Below are positions 6,567 through 7,869 of a stretch of DNA of 7,869 nt, in pieces. The stretch is taken from positions 1 through 7,869 of the forward strand of contig JAKAPU010000130.1 in assembly GCA_021806865.1 (NCBI GenBank). The letters are read 5' to 3'. Numbering within the stretch: the stretch's first letter is position 1; each line of letters begins with the position of its first letter. This DNA is from an archaeon (GTDB lineage Archaea; Thermoproteota; Nitrososphaeria; Nitrososphaerales; CADDZS01). Below the pieces are notes generated by a model. It searched no databases. It worked only from the letters and a program-made list of their open reading frames with translations, and was not told where the DNA came from. Made by a program: the position numbers and the translations under genes.

Positions 6567-6737
6567 TTGAATTCAAAAAACGAAGCAAAGATTAGCACGA
6601 CCAGCGCAAAGAGCTTGGAATCCACATGTGCGTTCTGTGAACTCTTTGGCGAGGTTGCAGACCTCGACGGCATGGATCCAAAAGATGAAATGTATTACTT
6701 GATTCATCTGAAGAAATCGCACGGACTAGTAAGGTAG
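6567..6737 (+). CDS. Small Cys2His2 (zinc-binding-like) protein, 56 residues
   Basis: This short gene is easily missed because it starts with TTG. From 6567 it encodes 56 residues: a Lys/Ser/Thr-rich N-terminus (1-20), then CAFCELFGEVADLDG (21-35), DPKDEMYYLIHLKKSHG (37-53) and a four-residue end. C21, C24, H47 and H52 form C-x2-C-x22-H-x4-H, the arrangement of a single treble-clef or C2H2-like zinc finger. Small proteins of this look are common in archaea, where most are uncharacterised; nucleic-acid binding or protein contact is possible but not shown. AGGATGA at 6554-6560 is a weak Shine-Dalgarno candidate six bases before the TTG. A second TTG at 6615 would keep only the finger (40 residues). 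The gene stands alone between the spherulin-4 gene and the SRPBCC gene, all in the same direction. Confidence 0.72.
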   Translation: MNSKNEAKISTTSAKSLESTCAFCELFGEVADLDGMDPKDEMYYLIHLKKSHGLVR

Positions 6738-6759
6738 ACTGTGCAGGATTGATGTTCTG

Positions 6760-6770
6760 TTTTAAAATTT
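6760..6770 (+). promoter_or_regulatory. TATA-like box upstream of the SRPBCC gene
   Basis: TTTTAAAATTT is a strong A/T match to an archaeal TATA box. It predicts a transcription start near 6790, which leaves a leader of about 40-50 nt before the TTG start codons at 6832 or 6841. That leader begins with the GGTGCA...TGCACC inverted repeat. Confidence 0.4.
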
Positions 6771-6789
6771 GAAATTACCGAAGTGATCG

Positions 6790-6816
6790 GGTGCAACGAA
6801 TGCTTACGTATGCACC
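6790..6816. repeat. Short inverted repeat with a central palindrome upstream of the SRPBCC gene
   Basis: GGTGCA (6790-6795) pairs with TGCACC (6811-6816) across 15 bases that include the palindrome TACGTA (6805-6810). It falls at the predicted start of the leader. It could be an operator or a weak leader hairpin; a 6-bp arm can also occur by chance. Confidence 0.35.
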
Positions 6817-6831
6817 AGATTCAATATCAAC

Positions 6832-7311
6832 TTGAGCATCTTGGCATTCGAGATCAGCCTCAGTAGGAACATAAAGGCGGACAAGGAATACGTGTTTGAC
6901 TGGTGGACAGATCTCTCCCCTGAAGACAGCAGGCTCGTGAAGCCGCTGAAGAGCAGAAAGATCCTATCCAGGACTCCGAGCGTAATTTTGCTTCAGGATG
7001 AGGAGCAGATGTACTTCAAGAGAATGTCTTTCGACGTCAAAGTAACGATGGAAAGGCCGGAAAGATGGATTTCGGAGTACGAGGGAAAGACAGCCCGAGC
7101 AAAGTCAGAATACATCTTGAAATCTGAGGAAGATGGAACAACTACACTGTCGTATCATACCCGGATAGAACCAAAAGGCCTCCTTGTCAAGATTTTCTCT
7201 CCAATAGTCAGACCTTTCGTACAACATGTGTTTGCGAGTGAGATTAGGATCTTTGTGCAAACTTTAGAAAGGGATTATGCGAAGAGCAAGGCGCATCCTA
7301 GTTCCAATTAG
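6832..7311 (+). CDS. SRPBCC (START/Bet v1-like) fold protein
   Basis: A 159-residue soluble protein. The opening FEISLSRNIKADKEYVFDWWTDLSPEDSRL (about 6-35) is typical of the SRPBCC superfamily: a first beta strand, then a helix with the V-x-D-W-W-T-D pattern. A series of beta strands follows at about 50-112, including the WISEYEGK and TTTLSYHTRIEPKG segments. A long C-terminal helix (about 125-150) should close the hydrophobic pocket. Members bind lipids, polyketides or other hydrophobic ligands, or act as cyclases and hydrolases; the ligand here cannot be read from sequence. No signal peptide is present, so it is cytoplasmic. The upstream in-frame stop is at 6784-6786 and no ATG follows, so the start is TTG, either at 6832 or at 6841. 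The latter gives a more usual family N-terminus. Confidence 0.85.
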   Translation: MSILAFEISLSRNIKADKEYVFDWWTDLSPEDSRLVKPLKSRKILSRTPSVILLQDEEQMYFKRMSFDVKVTMERPERWISEYEGKTARAKSEYILKSEEDGTTTLSYHTRIEPKGLLVKIFSPIVRPFVQHVFASEIRIFVQTLERDYAKSKAHPSSN

Positions 7312-7340
7312 ACGTGCAAGAAGCTTAGTTGTGTAATGAA

Positions 7341-7354
7341 GTAGTTTGCACTAC
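7341..7354. repeat. Small hairpin downstream of the SRPBCC gene
   Basis: GTAGT (7341-7345) and ACTAC (7350-7354) flank a TTGC loop. A second, longer-range pair, GTGCAA (7314-7319) with TTGCAC (7346-7351), overlaps it and would be mutually exclusive. No oligo-T tract follows, so termination here is uncertain. Confidence 0.3.
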
Positions 7355-7439
7355 CGATGAGTCTTGCCACGGCGTAGACCCATCCACTTTGAGTGAAGAC
7401 ATTTCTAATTTAGGAATATTGCGACGCAATTGTTAGACT

Positions 7440-7667
7440 TTACTTTGGTTCTGGGTTTTGTTCGACTGTCCTCGCTATAACGTACGTCCTAATCAATGCG
7501 GTGCCAGCAGAAAGCATTACGAATCCGATGACGGCTGAGAGAAGACCAGCGACTACCGCCTGAGACGGCGGCGAGATCAACGACACGCCGGCTAGGAAGA
7601 AGTAGATCGATACACCGATAAGCGCAATCCCAACCCAGAGGGAAAGGCTTGCATACTTTCTTTCCAT
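7440..7667 (-). CDS. Small two-helix membrane protein of unknown function
   Basis: 75 residues with a basic N-terminus (MERK), hydrophobic segments at about 10-31 and 37-59 joined by a short SPPSQ turn, and a charged C-terminal tail of about 15 residues. This is a helical hairpin; both ends should be cytoplasmic by the positive-inside rule (R3, K4, R60, R66). No family motif was recognised. Codon choice resembles the neighbours, and a well-placed TATA box (TTTTATAC, 7705-7698) lies about 35 nt upstream of the ATG, giving a leader of about ten bases. The gene has its own promoter and converges with the SRPBCC gene across a spacer of about 130 bp. Confidence 0.7.
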   Translation of the reverse strand: MERKYASLSLWVGIALIGVSIYFFLAGVSLISPPSQAVVAGLLSAVIGFVMLSAGTALIRTYVIARTVEQNPEPK

Positions 7668-7697
7668 TTACGACCGCCAACTTCCGCAAGCCGTGTC

Positions 7698-7705
7698 GTA
7701 TAAAA
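7698..7705 (-). promoter_or_regulatory. TATA box of the two-helix membrane protein gene
   Basis: Minus-strand TTTTATAC is centred about 34 nt upstream of the ATG at 7667. The upstream minus-strand frame ends at 7720, just before this element, so the small gene can be transcribed independently. Confidence 0.5.
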
Positions 7706-7719
7706 CTGCTGGCAAAGCG

Positions 7720-7869
7720 TCAACCCCACAGAAGTCTGATTATGGTTCGGAGCAGGTTCTCGAGGAATACAAAGGCAGAGTCTATCTGGTTCGCAGCGGA
7801 TCTTGACTTTTCAATTATTGAGGTGTCGACAGGCGTCCTAACAGGATGAGACTTAAACGCATTGACCAG
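7720..7869 (-). CDS. C-terminal part of an unidentified protein (runs off the right edge)
   Basis: From the window edge the minus strand is open for 49 codons and ends at a TGA (7722-7720). The frame reads a polar stretch (KSHPVRTPVDTS, about 6-17 of the visible part), then a probably helical segment with IDSAFVFLENLLRTIIRLLWG at the very end. Codon usage (AGA, AGG, ATA, GAG, AAG) matches the neighbouring genes, and the end of the frame looks like a natural amphipathic C-terminus. No family was recognised. A competing plus-strand frame over the same bases (ATG at 7742, 35 residues) looks less protein-like. The stop lies 53 bases upstream of the two-helix gene in the same direction. Confidence 0.45.
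   Translation of the reverse strand: MVNAFKSHPVRTPVDTSIIEKSRSAANQIDSAFVFLENLLRTIIRLLWG

Noticed and set aside
6476..6673. Minus-strand frame of 65 codons
   Set aside because: It is the reverse of the Cys2His2 gene, whose motif-bearing frame is the more credible one; its composition is Ser/Phe/Lys-rich without motif.
7742..7849. Plus-strand 35-residue frame starting at ATG 7742
   Set aside because: No ribosome-binding site or recognisable motif; the minus-strand frame on the same bases has more natural codon usage.
1..7869. Defence island, CRISPR array, integrated element or biosynthetic cluster
   Set aside because: No regularly spaced repeats, nuclease, helicase, transposase or integrase signatures, or attachment-site-like duplications were seen; the genes are housekeeping or single-gene units.

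Overview
The window looks archaeal, and the best guess is the class Nitrososphaeria (Thaumarchaeota). This rests on inference from the sequence: an ER/archaeal-type signal peptidase with a Ser/His pair, many starts that are TTG or preceded by a TATA-like box instead of a Shine-Dalgarno sequence, frequent AGA/AGG/ATA codons, a secreted spherulin-4 protein and a tiny CxxC/HxxxxH protein. No rRNA, tRNA, insertion sequence, phage gene or CRISPR array was found. The genes look like ordinary chromosomal genes, mostly transcribed singly.

Layout, left to right. Positions 1-167 (minus) hold the N-terminus of an HpcH/HpaI-family aldolase that runs off the window. A gene-poor stretch of about 430 bp follows and contains one strong TATA-like box with no obvious gene behind it. 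At 596-1180 (plus) is a five-helix membrane protein whose 3' end overlaps the convergent glutamate dehydrogenase (1166-2440, minus). A divergent spacer leads to a type I signal peptidase (2632-3222, plus). Its stop codon interlocks with the stop of a CPA1 Na+/H+ antiporter (3219-4811, minus). A spacer of about 440 bp that may hold decayed coding sequence precedes a secreted spherulin-4-like protein (5257-6429, plus), whose stop codon sits inside a perfect 11-bp dyad. Next come a 56-residue Cys2His2 mini-protein (6567-6737, plus), an SRPBCC-fold protein (6832-7311, plus), a two-helix membrane protein (7440-7667, minus) and the 3' end of a further minus-strand frame (7720-7869).

How the genes relate: they do not form one pathway. 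GDH links 2-oxoglutarate and ammonium to glutamate, the antiporter handles Na+/H+ balance, and the signal peptidase matures exported proteins such as the spherulin-4 protein downstream. No convincing new multi-gene system is visible. The most useful observations are the small Cys2His2 gene, the dyad over the spherulin-4 stop codon, the orphan promoter at about 402 and the two edge genes.
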